In this document: positions 10,246 through 22,390 of the stretch, in pieces
How positions within the stretch are numbered: the stretch's first letter is position 1
Layout: each line of letters begins with the position of its first letter
NCBI GenBank assembly: GCA_039707465.1
Contig: CM077648.1
Location: 27,221,119-27,285,118, forward strand
Reading direction: 5' to 3'
DNA from: Rhabdophis nuchalis
Lineage: Eukaryota > Chordata > Lepidosauria > Squamata > Natricidae
DNA: 64,000 nt
Notes under the pieces: model-generated
Told to the model about the DNA's origin: nothing
The model's input: the letters and a program-made list of their open reading frames with translations, nothing else
The model's database searches: none
Made by a program: the position numbers and the translations under genes

Positions 10246-12348
10246 TACAAAATATCACCATTGCTAACACTTCGCCACATCCACTCTGATAATTTTTCTT
10301 GACCATAGTATTGTATGGCACTTTGACATTGTGTGCAGTCAGTCTCATTGCATGTGGTGGTGGTGGTGAGAATCATTGTTAGGATGCCTTTTGAGAATGC
10401 TACATTGCCGTTAGCTGAATCTCAGACAGCTCCTCTTACTCAATGATGTATACATAGGGAGAAGATTCTACTGTGAAAGCTGATGGTTATGGAAAGCTAA
10501 CACGCATCCCACTCCCCACCCCCAACGTCTTATTTACATCTGTTCAGCATAGTGATGCAGATTGCAATTAATTAAGAAGTTTCTGGTGTGGTAAGAATGA
10601 TCATACAGCTGGTATGCAAACACAGAACTTCCAAAGCACAATTTTATTCCAGATGGCAGCCCCGTACCCAAGAAACAAAGAATTATTTGTAACTTTAAAG
10701 AAGACTTACTATGTCTGTATAAAAATGAAAAAAAAAAAAGTTTTCACTACTGAGGAATTTTGAAATGACTTCAATTTAACAATTTCAGCCTTTGCATCAT
10801 TCAAGTTGAAGAGAGTGCTTTGATCAGGCCTGTGTGTTATATAATTTATTAGAGTAAAGGGAACAGGATAACCGTCAGATGTCTTCTGTGGTAAAACACT
10901 TTTGTTAAAATGTTAAATGTTTGCAGACTAAGGACATGTTTGGCTGGGAGCTCTAAAAATGAGTAAACAGAATGGGACATGCTTGATTTTGTTATTTATC
11001 CCCTGGTTAAAGAAACCACAAGAAAAGTGAATATAAATCATGCTGTATGATGTCTTATTCAAAATGCAAGGCATACTTTTTCTATAGCTAACCTCAGTGT
11101 GGTAGTATTTTGCCATATCATCCATAATGGCAGTAGATATTCAGCTGGCTTTAAGGCTGTCAGTACAGCAATTTTATTAAATCCTTGTAGCTTCTTCATA
11201 TATACAATGCAAATCCTATAAAGGGCACTTGTATATCCCTGGTGACATATGTCATAGATTTTTCTATTCTAGAACAGATCTGACAATTACAGTGACCGAA
11301 AGCTGTGCATGTGGATTAAGTGTCTTAAACAAAACTGAGAAAGATTTTTGTTTTTTTTACTAGTTGGTATTTATTTATGCAACATTATGCACAAGCACAT
11401 ATAAGATCACAGACATAAACAGAAATAAAAAGCAAGCTAGAGCACTAGGTATAACCCCCTATGATAAAAACAAAAATAAAAATCAACAAAGCTTCATCTT
11501 AACAACACAGTGAAAAATATAGCAGGAAGAAAAATTGTGGGGACTATATTTATTGCTGTAAAATGAATGTGTACATTGAGGATGCGATATAAATCAAACA
11601 TCACTACCACCCATGTAGAGTATGACTATCATCCCACATCCAGCAAAATGATATAATACTATATATCCTTAATTGCGTTTTGAAATGTGGTGAAGCCATA
11701 AAAATATGTTTTAAGATAGAAGCAGTCAAAATGAATGTGAGATAAATCAGGCAGTCTACAACATCCTTCACAACTATTATTCTACCCATGAAATTGAGTT
11801 TACATGGAGAATAGTTGGACCATATGTGCAGCTTCAACTCCTTCACTAGCCTCTTCTCATGCTGACCATAAACTTTTTAAAAAAAATCAGAAGCCTGCTA
11901 ACTAAGGCTCACAAGGTCTGCCCTTCATTTGAAAGGCTTCTGAACATTCAGAGCATTGTCTCCCTTTTCTTAATGCCCTGGTGAGGGACAGAGAGGAAAA
12001 TACAAATAAAGATTAAATATCAGGAAATATCTTCTGCCTACATCCATAGCGCTACAAAAATCTTTGGATAGTTTCAACTTATTTATTGTATATTTCTTGC
12101 ATATTTAATTAATTAATTTATGTATGATTACGTACACTGTGATTGCTGTTGTCAAAATTGAAAACAATGCAAGCAACCTTAATATACTGCAGAGAAATAG
12201 GATTAACTTCCATCCTGTATATTGTCTACATAATATATCTAGATTGCAAATAAAAATGAAATATTATGGACTTAAATTGAGTGTTGACTCTGTTATGTTT
12301 TCTGAACACAACAAATAAAAGATGCAAATTCAGTAGCAGATTATTTTG
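10246..12348. other. AT-rich unique DNA, nothing firmly recognised
   Basis: About 2 kb without a clear gene. A minus-strand frame at 11604-11846 (80 codons) has an ordinary amino-acid mix but no family I recognise. It may belong to an old retroelement spanning roughly 11360-11880, where A-rich DNA begins and ends, but no duplication was found. Confidence 0.4.
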
Positions 12349-12356
12349 CTTCTCAC

Positions 12357-12830
12357 TAGGGGTGGGCTCCTGCCAGTTCTAACCTCTTCCATAGAAGAAG
12401 TTCCACAAATCTACAGTGCCATTTAGAACTGGTTCCAGCTCGCTCCCCCGCCCGTCCACATATCATGAAGATGAAGAGCAAGAGGAGGAATTCTGGGAGT
12501 TGAAGTCACAAGTCTTAAAGCTGTCAAGTTTGAACACCCCTGGGGTTTTTTTCCTAAAAGGTTAGGGCTGTCAAGTTACAAGGTTAGGTCTTGTAACTTG
12601 ACAGCTTTAAGACTTGCGTGCTTCAAATGCCAGAGTTTCTGAGACAACATTTTGGTTGCTAAGCAAAAGCGTTGTTAAGTGAGTTTCATCACATTTTACA
12701 AATTGGCCATGCCGACCCAGTCAAATGACTGGCAAGCCACTCCCACCTGGTCACATAGCCGGCAAGCCACTCCCAGAAAGCAGGCCACACCTACAGAAGA
12801 GGTTCTAAAAAAATTTGAAACCCACCACTG
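12357..12830. mobile_element. hAT-type MITE carrying a fragment of another MITE
   Basis: Flanked by an exact 8-bp duplication CTTCTCAC (12349-12356 and 12831-12838). The right end CCCACCACTG matches the family TIR, and the left end is the decayed TAGGGGTGGG. Positions 12480-12545 contain a piece of the palindromic 'ttctgggagttgaagt' family, followed by a small local inverted repeat ('gctgtcaagttacaag' / 'cttgtaacttgacagc', 12567-12605). Non-coding. Confidence 0.88.
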
Positions 12831-13149
12831 CTTCTCACCTTATTAAACTTCTAGCAGAACTAACTCCAATGAGTTTGCAAGAATTTCAACATATTGCAGG
12901 ACATCCAAAATGACTGAGTGACAATACAAAATCAAAAACATGATTAATCAATCAATCAGTAATATAAATAATCCAATACATTACTGAATCAGTAAGTTCA
13001 GTTGCAAGTTAGAGAATTTTAGTCATGAGAAGACCACTTATTTTGAAGATGTTTTTACATTCAGCGCTTCAACTCTTAGCATTTTACGTCCACCTGGGAA
13101 AGATTTGTTTGACTCTCTGATGATAGCTACTATTCAGATATTTTAAATG

Positions 13150-13345
13150 ACTTTAAATTAATATTGACTCCTGGAGACTGTCTGGAGAAGTCCTTGCAGT
13201 TTTCTTAGCATGATTTTTGGAAATGATATTTTTTTGGGCTGAGGAATAATGACTGGCCCAAGATGACTTTGCTGGCTTCGATAAAACCAGACTAGAACTC
13301 ACAGTCTCCTAAGCTTGTGTGCCTTAATCACTACATCAAATATGC
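13150..13345 (-). mobile_element. Squamate tRNA-derived SINE (Sauria-type), old copy
   Basis: In reverse this reads as a tRNA-like head ('agtgattaaggcac', 'tgagttctagtctg') followed by 'gggccagtcattattcctca', which I recognise as the Sauria-type SINE. The sequence is well diverged, and A- and B-box-like segments are only approximate. Confidence 0.65.
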
Positions 13346-13349
13346 TATC

Positions 13350-14490
13350 TACAATTCAAAAGAGACTTAACTGGACATACTAATATTTTGATTTAATATA
13401 GGGCTGCTTCCTATGACTTCATCCAATTGGAGAAGCGTATCTTTGTCAGTGTATTTTAGTGGGAATATTTAACAATTTCGTGCTGTTGTGATTTTGCTGG
13501 ATGAGCTAGTAATCTGACTGATGAAAGGGAGCTTCCTTGTGTATAGTTATCCAAAGTTTTGTAATGGACAAGCAATTGAGAATTGCCTAGAAACTAACAA
13601 GCATATAGCTGAAGCTATAGTAAAAAAGCGAAAAATACATATATACTTCATATGGATGTCTGACTGGTAAGAGTAAATTGTGAAGATTTCTACCCTTAAG
13701 ATAGGTTTCCAAAGTGGAAAGGTTTTACAAAAAAAACCCCTATAAAGTAGAGATTTGTATAAATAGATCTAAGCATCACAGTATATGCTGGCTCTTTGAC
13801 AGGTTTCTAACCAGTCAGTTACTCAGATCTGTATTTCTCCAAGGCACTGTACATTGAAATAGCCTCATGTGGCCAATTCACCCACTCCTTTTTTGTTTTT
13901 CCAATTTTCTTTTCTTCTACCTTCTTTCTTTTTTAAAAAAAATCTGTGTATCTGAGGAGTCTACATCTCCTTTGGAATCTCTTATTCTTTTAACATCTTA
14001 TTCTTGGAATAATACAAAGCCCTGGACATGCTGATTTCAAATCCTGTGTAGTTTATTTGATATTTGTAGTGTGGCATGATTTTTTCCCCCAGGCATGCTT
14101 GTGGAACTACATTTTTAAAATACACGTGATGTACTGTACTTTCCAAACCACAAACATTAGTACAAGTGAAGGCAAAGGAGGAAGGCAAACCCTAGTAACC
14201 AATGCTATAATTGCCTTTGTATAGGTACTGATTATGTTGTCAAAAGCAATCCCCCCAAACCAAAAACACAGTCCTGCATTTATAATAAGATATTATCTGT
14301 CTCTCTCTCCACCCATCTCTGCCTCCATCTCTCATCTGTCCATCTCTAAAATATATCAGACAAATCATACAGTATATATTTAGATGGAAAAACTGAATTT
14401 TTTTTATTCAGCAAAAACAAGATTTATTTTCTACATACTGTAGTATAACCTATCACCAGATATATTCTCGTGAAACAAATTTGTCAGTAG
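13350..14490. other. AT-rich unique DNA, nothing recognised
   Basis: No gene or clear repeat. There are poly-T and poly-A runs near 13930. Confidence 0.5.
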
Positions 14491-14493
14491 CAA

Positions 14494-14527
14494 AACACAC
14501 ACACACACACACACACAAACACACACA
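14494..14527 (+). repeat. (AC)n microsatellite
   Basis: An AC run with one interruption (AAAC). Confidence 0.95.
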
Positions 14528-15449
14528 AAGCAAGCCCTACAAAAAAAAACCAATTTAAGATTCAGCTCTAATTTGATGGACATGACATTTCCATTAGATT
14601 GTAATGAATTAATCTTGAGAAATAGCTGCCTTCTGCAGGGTTTAATTGAGTACCAATCAATCAATCTTACCGAAATGTAATGTCATTATGAAATATAATA
14701 AAAAGCATTTGCTCTTTCAGAAAGAAAAGTAAACAATGAGAATTGGGCGTCTTGATCTTGTGAAGGGCATATACTAATAAGCAATGCTTGACAATTCAGT
14801 GCAGCAATTATGTAAATTTCAAATCATGACACGATAGGTTCACATCATAATATTTTAAATTCATAATAATGTATGAAAGTACCTTTTCATATGGATACTG
14901 ATAACTGTTTATACTACAGTCATCCCTGCCTTTCTCCATGCCAGGACTTTGTTTCCTTAAAAGATAATATTGAATTACAAATAAGATTAGCTACAAGATT
15001 TCCACTGATGACCTGAGGAAAAGTTTAGAAAAATTTCCTTCTAGTGTAGACAATGATAGCTTAGTATTAAAACCCATTCCTATCAAACATTCAGTTATAC
15101 TTCATTTGTTACTGGAAAAATATTCCAGAACTAAATTTCCTCTTTGAAAGCTTTGTAAATTATTCCAAAAGTTGTAACTTTTAAGCAAAAGACAGGGTAA
15201 ATAATGCACAGTAACCATATTAACTGCACATAACTTAATTATACTTTAAATAAATCAAATTAAATCAAATCTGGCTTCTGCTCTGATTCTGCAGATCTTT
15301 TTCTGTGCATATTTCAGTCACTTTGACTCCTTCATCTATTTCTACCCTGTTGGTAAGGATTAGATCTAGCATAGCAGACTAAATGAGTGACCAGAAGAGA
15401 TAAAATCAGAAATGGGACCATAAGAGAAGGAATGGCCATATAATGTCCA

Positions 15450-15565
15450 TGGAGATTCTCGGTCATCCAGGTCATAGTTGTCCCAAAAGGCAGCTGGACT
15501 ACTTTTTCCTTGAGGAGGAAGAAGAAAACATTTCGCTTTTCATCCACAAAGTTTTATCAGTTCTG
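15450..15565 (-). repeat. Dispersed repeat shared with 48085-48190, hammerhead-like core
   Basis: 'gttgtcccaaaaggcagctg' through 'catttcgcttttcatccac' matches the segment at 48085-48190 ('gttgtcccaaaggggcttgg', 'gacgttttgcttctcatccc'). In reverse, both copies carry a GGATGA..AAGC(G/A)AAA(A/T)(C/T)GT block that resembles a hammerhead catalytic core. The element class is not known to me. Confidence 0.5.
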
Positions 15566-15817
15566 ATGGCAAATATCAAACATTTTCTTCTCCTTCCTAA
15601 AGGATAAAAAAAAGGGATTGCCTTTTGAAGAAGAAAAAAGCACTTTTGAGACAATTGGCATAGAACCAATCTTAAACTATATACAGAAACAGCAAATAAA
15701 CTGGCTTGTTCACCTAGAGAGGACATTGTGGGATTCCATACCGAACAAGGGATATACAAAAAGAGGAGAAAATCAAAGAACATGAGGCAGCCCCCCCAAA
15801 AGATGGAAAGACAACAT

Positions 15818-16045
15818 CAGAGATGATATTCAGCCGGTTTGGACTGGTTCCCCCGAGCCAGTAGCAGAAATTGTGGATTGGCCTGCCCACCCACCCTGGC
15901 TCTATGCCATCCTATTTAGGCACGTTTTGAGGCCAGGCACATGCACAGAAAGCGTGTGCAAGCTAAGTGCATGTGAAGAAGTGGCTCAAAGTAAGTCCAC
16001 GCATGCGGGCTAACTGGTGGTAAAAAAATGTGAAACCCACTGCTG
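15818..16045. mobile_element. hAT-type MITE
   Basis: The left end cagagatgatattcagccgg and the right end gaaacccactgctg mark a 228-bp member of the hAT family. The flanking 8-mers gacaacat and tacaatat match at 6 of 8. Non-coding. Confidence 0.7.
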
Positions 16046-16319
16046 TACAATATCAAAGACACATTACAATGACATCAATTAAGAATTGAGGCTGCCAGAA
16101 GAGCAAGAGACAAAACTTTGTATCTGCCTTAGTACCCAAAGCAGTAAAAGAGAAAGCTAAGAAGAGAAGAAGATAGCAGACTGAATTTTTCATTATTCTA
16201 CTTTCTGACAGGGCAAGAATTGGTTGAATCTCTAATTCTTTGCAGCATTAGTACTATAATAGTAGATATCTGAACAATTGAAATCTTGAATTTTTCACTA
16301 CTTTCTTCGAAAGCCTAGC

Positions 16320-16411
16320 CTGATGCAGACAGACTTGTATGCTGTATTATATATATTATGTATGGACATACATAATATATATAATACAGCATACAAGTCT
16401 GTCTGCATCAG
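16320..16411. repeat. Perfect 92-bp palindrome (45-bp arms, 2-bp loop)
   Basis: The arms 16320-16364 and 16367-16411 are exact reverse complements with no mismatch, separated only by GA. Each arm begins or ends with CTGATGCAGACAGACTTG and has an AT-rich inner half. Any transcript would fold into a complete hairpin. No repeat family or duplication was recognised at its edges. A perfect match over 45 bp is unusual beside the decayed repeats around it. Confidence 0.95.
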
Positions 16412-16988
16412 TCTATAATAAACAACTCCTTTTATTCCTACTTAAACATTTTCAATGTATTTCCATGTTCCTTTCTTGAACTATGCAAGATTTTTTCTCT
16501 CTGTTATGTACACATCCTCATCCTTTTCATTGAGCTTTCTTTTTCAATAAGTGGTAGCTGTTTGTTCTATGTGCTAATTCTGAATACATTTCACTAACTT
16601 TCAGCGATTCTTTTTCTATCATTTTTGTCATTATGCATTAGGATGTTTCCTTATTTAATTTCTATATTTTTTACTAGTGTAAAAATATCAAAGGTTTTGA
16701 AGGGACTACCTGGTGATATCTTTGCAGCTTCCTATGAAATACTAATCTCCCACCTTGATGCTGGCTTCTCCCTTTGTTTACTGTTTTCATGGCCCCCATC
16801 CTTAACTGCTTATTTAATTCTGGACTTTTGCCACTACTCTCCTTTGTTCTAATTTCATACCTTTCTATGTGATTGTCCTGCTAAATACTCCTTTCCCAGT
16901 CTATGTAAAATGTAAAATTTTCCTAGAAATTCCTCATAAACATGTCATTGTCATAGAATTCAAATCTTCTCTGTAGCACTATCTACAT

Positions 16989-17202
16989 CAGGGGTGTCCA
17001 AACTTGGGAACTTTAAGACTTGTGGACTTCAACTCCCATCATTCCCCAGCCAGCATGACTTGTGGGCTTCAACTCCCAGCAGTCCCCAGCCAGCATGACT
17101 TGTGGACTTCAACTCCCAGAATTTCCTAGCCACCCATGCTGGCTGAGGAATTCTGGGAGTTGAAGTCCACAAGTCTTAAAGTTCCCAGGTTTGGACACCC
17201 TG
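16989..17202. mobile_element. Palindromic hAT MITE
   Basis: The exact 8-bp duplication ATCTACAT lies at 16981-16988 and 17203-17210. The ends CAGGGGTGTCCAAACTTGGG and CCCAGGTTTGGACACCCTG are inverted repeats that continue as long arms ('cttgtggacttcaactccc' / 'gggagttgaagtccacaag'), so nearly the whole element is a hairpin. The left arm carries an extra tandem copy of the 'gacttgtgg(a/g)cttcaactccc' block. Confidence 0.93.
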
Positions 17203-17467
17203 ATCTACATACTCAGTCATATTCATGACTGCCAGGATCTTAAGTTCCCTTTTGTCATGATCCTCAACTGGAATGACTAATTAAAAATATTTGTGCTTCC
17301 AGTTCTTTCACTTTTTTACAAAATTCTTTCAAGGACTTTTCTGGCTTTTGTATCAAAAAGAAAATATAACTTGTTGGTAGTTTGAAAAGTTTGGATACCA
17401 TCATGTGGCATGGTGCATACAGGCACTAGGTAACTACCATAACATTAGTACGAGTCTACAATATGCT

Positions 17468-17655
17468 CAGTGGTGGGATTCAAATAATTTAACAACCGGT
17501 TCTCTGCCCTAATGACTGGTTGGGTGGGCATGGCCAGGGGTGTGTGGCAGGGAGCACTCGGCCTCCTGCACCATCCTGGGAGCAAAGATGGGCCCCTGGG
17601 AGTCAAAATGGGGTTCATGGGGACTCCTGAAAGGGGCGGGGCATGAAGGGATGGG
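17468..17655. mobile_element. Partial hAT MITE, left end preserved
   Basis: Starts CAGTGGTGGGATTCAAATAA, then 'aacaaccggttctc', the standard left end of the family. A G-rich interior follows, and the right end is not found. The minus-strand frame covering it is compositional. Confidence 0.75.
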
Positions 17656-17659
17656 GCAT

Positions 17660-18683
17660 ATCGCATGTATTATTTTTTTAGGTGGCTATTGAATTTATTT
17701 CAGTACACAGGCTCTTCTGCATTTCTTCTTTTAATATTTTATAATCATTACATTAAAAAACTTTACAAAATTTTATTTTACAAATTAAATCACAGCAAGT
17801 TAATTATAATTTCATACTAAGGTAACAAAAGTATATTGTTTAGTATGTGATATCCACATATATTACAACCTGAAAAGATTACAAAATCCAAACTACTATG
17901 TTAAATTTCATATTATTTGGATTTAAATATTGTAACTGGTTTTGAATGATTGTGATCTCACCCATGTTTGACTAATGTCCATTTTTGTAAAATACTTGAC
18001 ATATTAATGCAAAATATGTAAACATAATGGTGTTAATATTTATTGTATAAAAGCAAGAGAATACAATAGATTTTATTTCACTAAAATAACTTTCGAGTAG
18101 TGAATGTTGCAACGAAAATGTTGTATCTTAAACTGTTTTTACATCTTTTTTGTATTTTGAAAGCTGCATTTGATTATTTTTAAAGCAGGCCAGAATATAA
18201 TTATGTGTATTCATAGAAACTGATATAGTTTGATGGAAGAGAAATTAAAAAAAAAACATAGTTTCCATTCCAGTGTTTTAATAATTGATGCTTTCCGGAT
18301 TATTTTAACTATGTCATTATTTTGCTCTTTTAGAAATACCTGTTTTGCTTACTGTCTGTAATCGTTAGTGAGAATACATTTTGTGAATAATCTTAATGTA
18401 ATATTGATGGAAAATTGGATTAGCCTGGGTATAGTTGTTCATAAATGGTCTCCATAAAACAGTTGAGTACCTATCCTGTCTGTGTTTGAGATGCAGTAAC
18501 AGATGTGGTTAAGCACTATGTTCTGAATGCTGCTGTGTCCAATTTGGAGCGAACATCCAAAGTATGTAGCTGAGAACTAGACTCTGAAAAATGTTGGCTG
18601 ATGATCTATTAGAGTGTGCATTACAAATATGGGAAACAGGAATTTATTTTCTTGATTGCACACACTTACTGTTGAAATCTAGT
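17660..18683. other. AT-rich unique DNA, nothing recognised
   Basis: No gene, no clear repeat. Confidence 0.5.
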
Positions 18684-18791
18684 CTTCCTTCCTTCCTTCC
18701 TTCCTTCCTTCCTTCCTTCCTTCCTTCCTTCCTTCCCTCCCTCCCTCCCTCCCTCCCTCCCTCCCTCCCTCCCTCCCTCCCTCCCTCCCTC
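18684..18791 (+). repeat. Compound microsatellite (TTCC)n then (CTCC)n
   Basis: About 13 TTCC units run directly into about 15 CCCT units, a polypyrimidine tract with mirror symmetry that could form triplex DNA. The open frame across it encodes only Ser/Pro/Leu/Phe repeats and is not a gene. Confidence 0.95.
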
Positions 18792-20024
18792 AGAAATATA
18801 CATTCTTATCACTGAGTATCTTGATTGTATGGTTTTCTTCTCACAGTAAATGTGATTTTGACAGTTTCCACCAGAGAAGCTAGGATAGAAATACCATATA
18901 TAATTCAGTTGCTTTCATTAAAAATTAAAACATACCCTTAACAGATTTTTGTTGTCGTTAAAACTGATATAAGCCAATGATATTGATTATCATTTATGCT
19001 GGGAAATCCAAATTTATACTAGGGAATTGTTACCAGTTATTGCCTTCTTGGCTTCTTATTTTTATATGCACATTATTGAATGGTGAGAATTTTAGTTACC
19101 ACTATTAATACTATCAAAACCAAAGGTTATCAATGTGAATGTCATGAAAATATTAGAGTCTCATCAAACTTGACTATAATCTGCAAACACATTTCTGAGA
19201 AGACATGCATAGCAGCATTATGCAGTTAATAATTTCTGTTGTTGGTAGCAATATGTTGCTATTTCATTATTTTAATGAGTTTGATATATTGCATTTTAGC
19301 TGCTTGGATGTTGACACTTGCATTATAGCCAGTTGATAAAAGATTATATATATCAATATTGCATAAATATATAAATGTCTAATGCTAAGGATGCTTTAAA
19401 AATAATTTAAAATACAAACTATATTTAAAGGTAGGCTGGTAGGAAAATGAAATATTCTTGTTGGCTGATTGAGAATGGTTTATCTAAATTATTCTCTACA
19501 ATTCAAACATAATACCTGGCATTGAAGTTAGTTGATGTCATGAAGCAGCTCGAACCAGAGTCACAGATCCTTTGGAGTCAAGCATTTTATTAAATTCTAT
19601 GTTTCCCAGAAAACAAATAAATAATTATAATCCATTACTCCCTACATAATTTATAAACTTTATATTTAGGATCCATAATCTTTTTGAGTTTGACAGTGGC
19701 ATTCAAACTTTGTGTGATGGGTTGGCGACATGTTTGGCCTTACCTAAATCTGAGGTAATCCATTTGGATTCCATGTAGAGTTCTGAATTTCATGTGGGCA
19801 CCTGGAAGTCTCATGGTGGAGGCGAGGGATAGGACAAACTAGAGGCAATGTTCCAGCAGTAATCTGGACTGACATCAAATGCTCCAAGGCATTAAATGAA
19901 TGTTAAAATAATGAGCATCTCCTGAATCTTAGTGTGTACTAGTTAAGGGCGAATGATTGGGCGAAAAGGAAAACAGGAAGGCTAAAGCAGCCATCAGCAA
20001 TAATGGGATAAAGACAAACACTGG
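18792..20024. other. AT-rich unique DNA, nothing recognised
   Basis: No gene or clear repeat seen. Confidence 0.5.
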
Positions 20025-20032
20025 TACTAAAG

Positions 20033-20206
20033 CAGGGGTCTCAGACCTTGGCAACTTTAAGCCTGGCGGACTTCAATTCCCAGAATTCCTACCAGCCAAC
20101 GAAGCTGGTAGTTTAAGTATTCTGGTAGTTGAAGTCTTCTGGGAGTTGATGTCTTCTGGGAGTTGAAGTCCACCAGGCTTAAAGTTGCCAAGGTTGGAGA
20201 CCCCTG
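20033..20206. mobile_element. Palindromic hAT MITE
   Basis: The exact 8-bp duplication TACTAAAG lies at 20025-20032 and 20207-20214. The ends CAGGGGTCTCAGACCTTGGC and GCCAAGGTTGGAGACCCCTG are inverted repeats, and the arms continue with 'aactttaagcctggcggact' / 'agtccaccaggcttaaagtt'. Its clean edges suggest it is younger than most MITEs here. A short frame over it is not a gene. Confidence 0.93.
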
Positions 20207-20214
20207 TACTAAAG

Positions 20215-21924
20215 AACTAAATCAGGCTGCTTAGGCTTTGCAGCTGTCTATGATGCTGGTGGCTAATATTGGCTATTTTGGTTGTATGCAATTTAGTTTT
20301 AAAAAAACCCAATATCTTCTTTATTTTATATCCACCAGAATAGCTATGAGTCAGGCAAGGTTTTTGAAGGACCTCTGCCTCCACTGCTGTGTCATTAGAC
20401 TAACACTCATCGGGCTCATCTTAGTGAAATTCTTCCTTGTGAATACCCACAGCAATTGTAAGCAAAGTAGCATGGCCTTGAAGTTGAAGCCTTGGGATTT
20501 CAGGATGTAAGATCGAACTCTACATGCCTTCTTCCTGTGCTTAAATCCAGCACAAAGCACATGAGATGGACTCTATGGATTCTGTATAATGATGCCACCC
20601 ACAGGCAGCCAAAGCCATGCTATACAATAATCTCCATGACTGAATACACTGTGTGAGTGCATTAGCAGAGAAGGGGATGGCCACAGGGATGGTTGAAAGC
20701 CCTCCATTTGGGTCTGCATTTGAGCTTTGCCAGTAAATATGGGAATTTGCAAACTCATGATATAGATCTTGGTTATTTTTGCAGCATTATCTCATCTATG
20801 CTGGTGCTGAGACATCTGCCTTAAACTTTCAAAGCTCTTCAAGTAGGCTAATATATTTATATTTACTGTTTTTGGATCCACTCCATTCAGTGAGCTGAAG
20901 TAAGGTAACATTACGAATAATAAAACAAACTATTTTCTTGAAGGATGTTGCTGATTATACGCCTTTGGTTGACTCGCTGTTGTTTCCTAGAGTTGAATAG
21001 TTTTTTCCCAAGTAGTAAGCAATATTTTCCTCTTTATTCCTTCCAACTAATTTACTCCAGAATAGTAGATAACGATACCAAACACAGTAGTAGTACTATC
21101 AAGAGACCTTAAACTAATGCATTGTTAATATTAAACTAGTTCAATATACAGTTTTTTGATATCCCTTACATGCTAAAAAGTACTCAGGCCTGTTGACAAA
21201 GCAAAGAAATGGTGTCAAAAATAATTTTAAAACCTTTTGACCTGCAAGGTTTAAGAGAATTAGGCACAGATTCTTTTCTTTAAGCCTCTTGGTGACAAGA
21301 AATATGGTTCTCTGCCAGCCAGTTTGATTGACAGGAGCGTTTGTAGTTTCAGCTGCTTCTCCAATGCAGCCCTTGTATATTTCTAGTGGGTAAATATAGA
21401 AAACTATTTGTCACCTGGGCTGATGGATTATGCATAAGTGAGACAATGATGTTAAGGTTCTAAGGCATAAATGAAAAAAAAATCACAAACTTTACATAAC
21501 TCATAAAGCAGCGCTTAATACCCATAATAAAGTCTCTTCATTTTAATCAAGGGAACTGTCACACATCCATATAAGGACAATGAGCAATGTTCCATTTGAG
21601 ATAGCTGCTTGTTACAAACTGCATCAATGAAATCTTGACAGGCATGCCAAGGTATATTGGAAAATTGATTAAGTTGAGCAAGTTGTTATAGCCAGCTGCT
21701 TTTATTTGTAAATGTCAAGAATTCCTTCATTTAAAAGTCTCTCTTTTGTACAGAAATTCGGATATGGAAATTAGACTCTCATACATGATTCATACGCTGT
21801 TTTCTGTGTGTCTTTCAATCATAAACAGTACACTGAAGTTGTATTTGTGTTTCAGTTGCTAAACTAGCCCTAAGCCTTCAGGTGTGATGAAGGACACTCA
21901 TGGCCAATGATCAACTGTCCTTTG
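20215..21924. other. AT-rich unique DNA, nothing recognised
   Basis: Several 60-90 codon frames occur on both strands here (for example 20238-20510). None shows motifs, similarity I recognise or splice-site context. Confidence 0.45.
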
Positions 21925-22110
21925 CATGCTGCCCAGCTGATTTTCAGGTGCACATGCATGCCAGAACCTGGAAGTTCAGCTTTTCTGGAGCGCAATCCCT
22001 TCATGCGTGCGGCAGGGCTGAAAACCGGCCTGTGAATTTGCACTGACCAGCTGATTGTCTGGGGCACATGGTGCTAGAACCTGGAAGTTCGGCTTTTCCG
22101 GGGCAATTTA
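21925..22110 (+). repeat. Imperfect tandem duplication, unit about 115 bp
   Basis: 'ccagctgatt' followed by 'cctggaagttcagcttttct' near 21938-21986 recurs as 'ccagctgatt' and 'cctggaagttcggcttttcc' near 22047-22100. The repeat is G+C-richer than its flanks and probably belongs to an old transposon I cannot name. Confidence 0.6.
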
Positions 22111-22252
22111 AGTTTACAGCTTATTTAAATTAAAATAAGCTGTTCATTTTAAGAAACTCTAGGTGGCTCACATAATAATAATTTAAGTTTATTTGATCGG
22201 AAGTTATAGGTTTATCAGTTTCTGGTTTATCAGTAATGCCAATCACGTAGAT

Positions 22253-22382
22253 CCTGGCTGTCAAACTTGCAGCCTATGTATCAGATGCCTCACACGCTGG
22301 CCAAGCCCGGTTTAGTGGAGGGGAAAAAAAGTCATGATAAGTCACGTGACGTCCCCATGACAATGCAAGTTTGACACCCCTG
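22253..22382. mobile_element. Short hAT-type MITE ('gtcaaacttg' family)
   Basis: Left end CCTGGCTGTCAAACTTGCA and right end TGCAAGTTTGACACCCCTG. The flanking 8-mers acgtagat (22245-22252) and acatagat (22383-22390) match at 7 of 8. 130 bp, non-coding. Confidence 0.83.
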
Positions 22383-22390
22383 ACATAGAT

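Noticed and set aside
11604..11846. 80-codon minus-strand frame with plausible composition
   Set aside because: No motif, no homologue I recognise, no splice or start context. Left as unannotated.
14494..14527. Dinucleotide and tetranucleotide tracts as coding repeats
   Set aside because: Frames such as those at 14431, 18591, 32170, 39402 and 41042 exist only because simple repeats lack stops.
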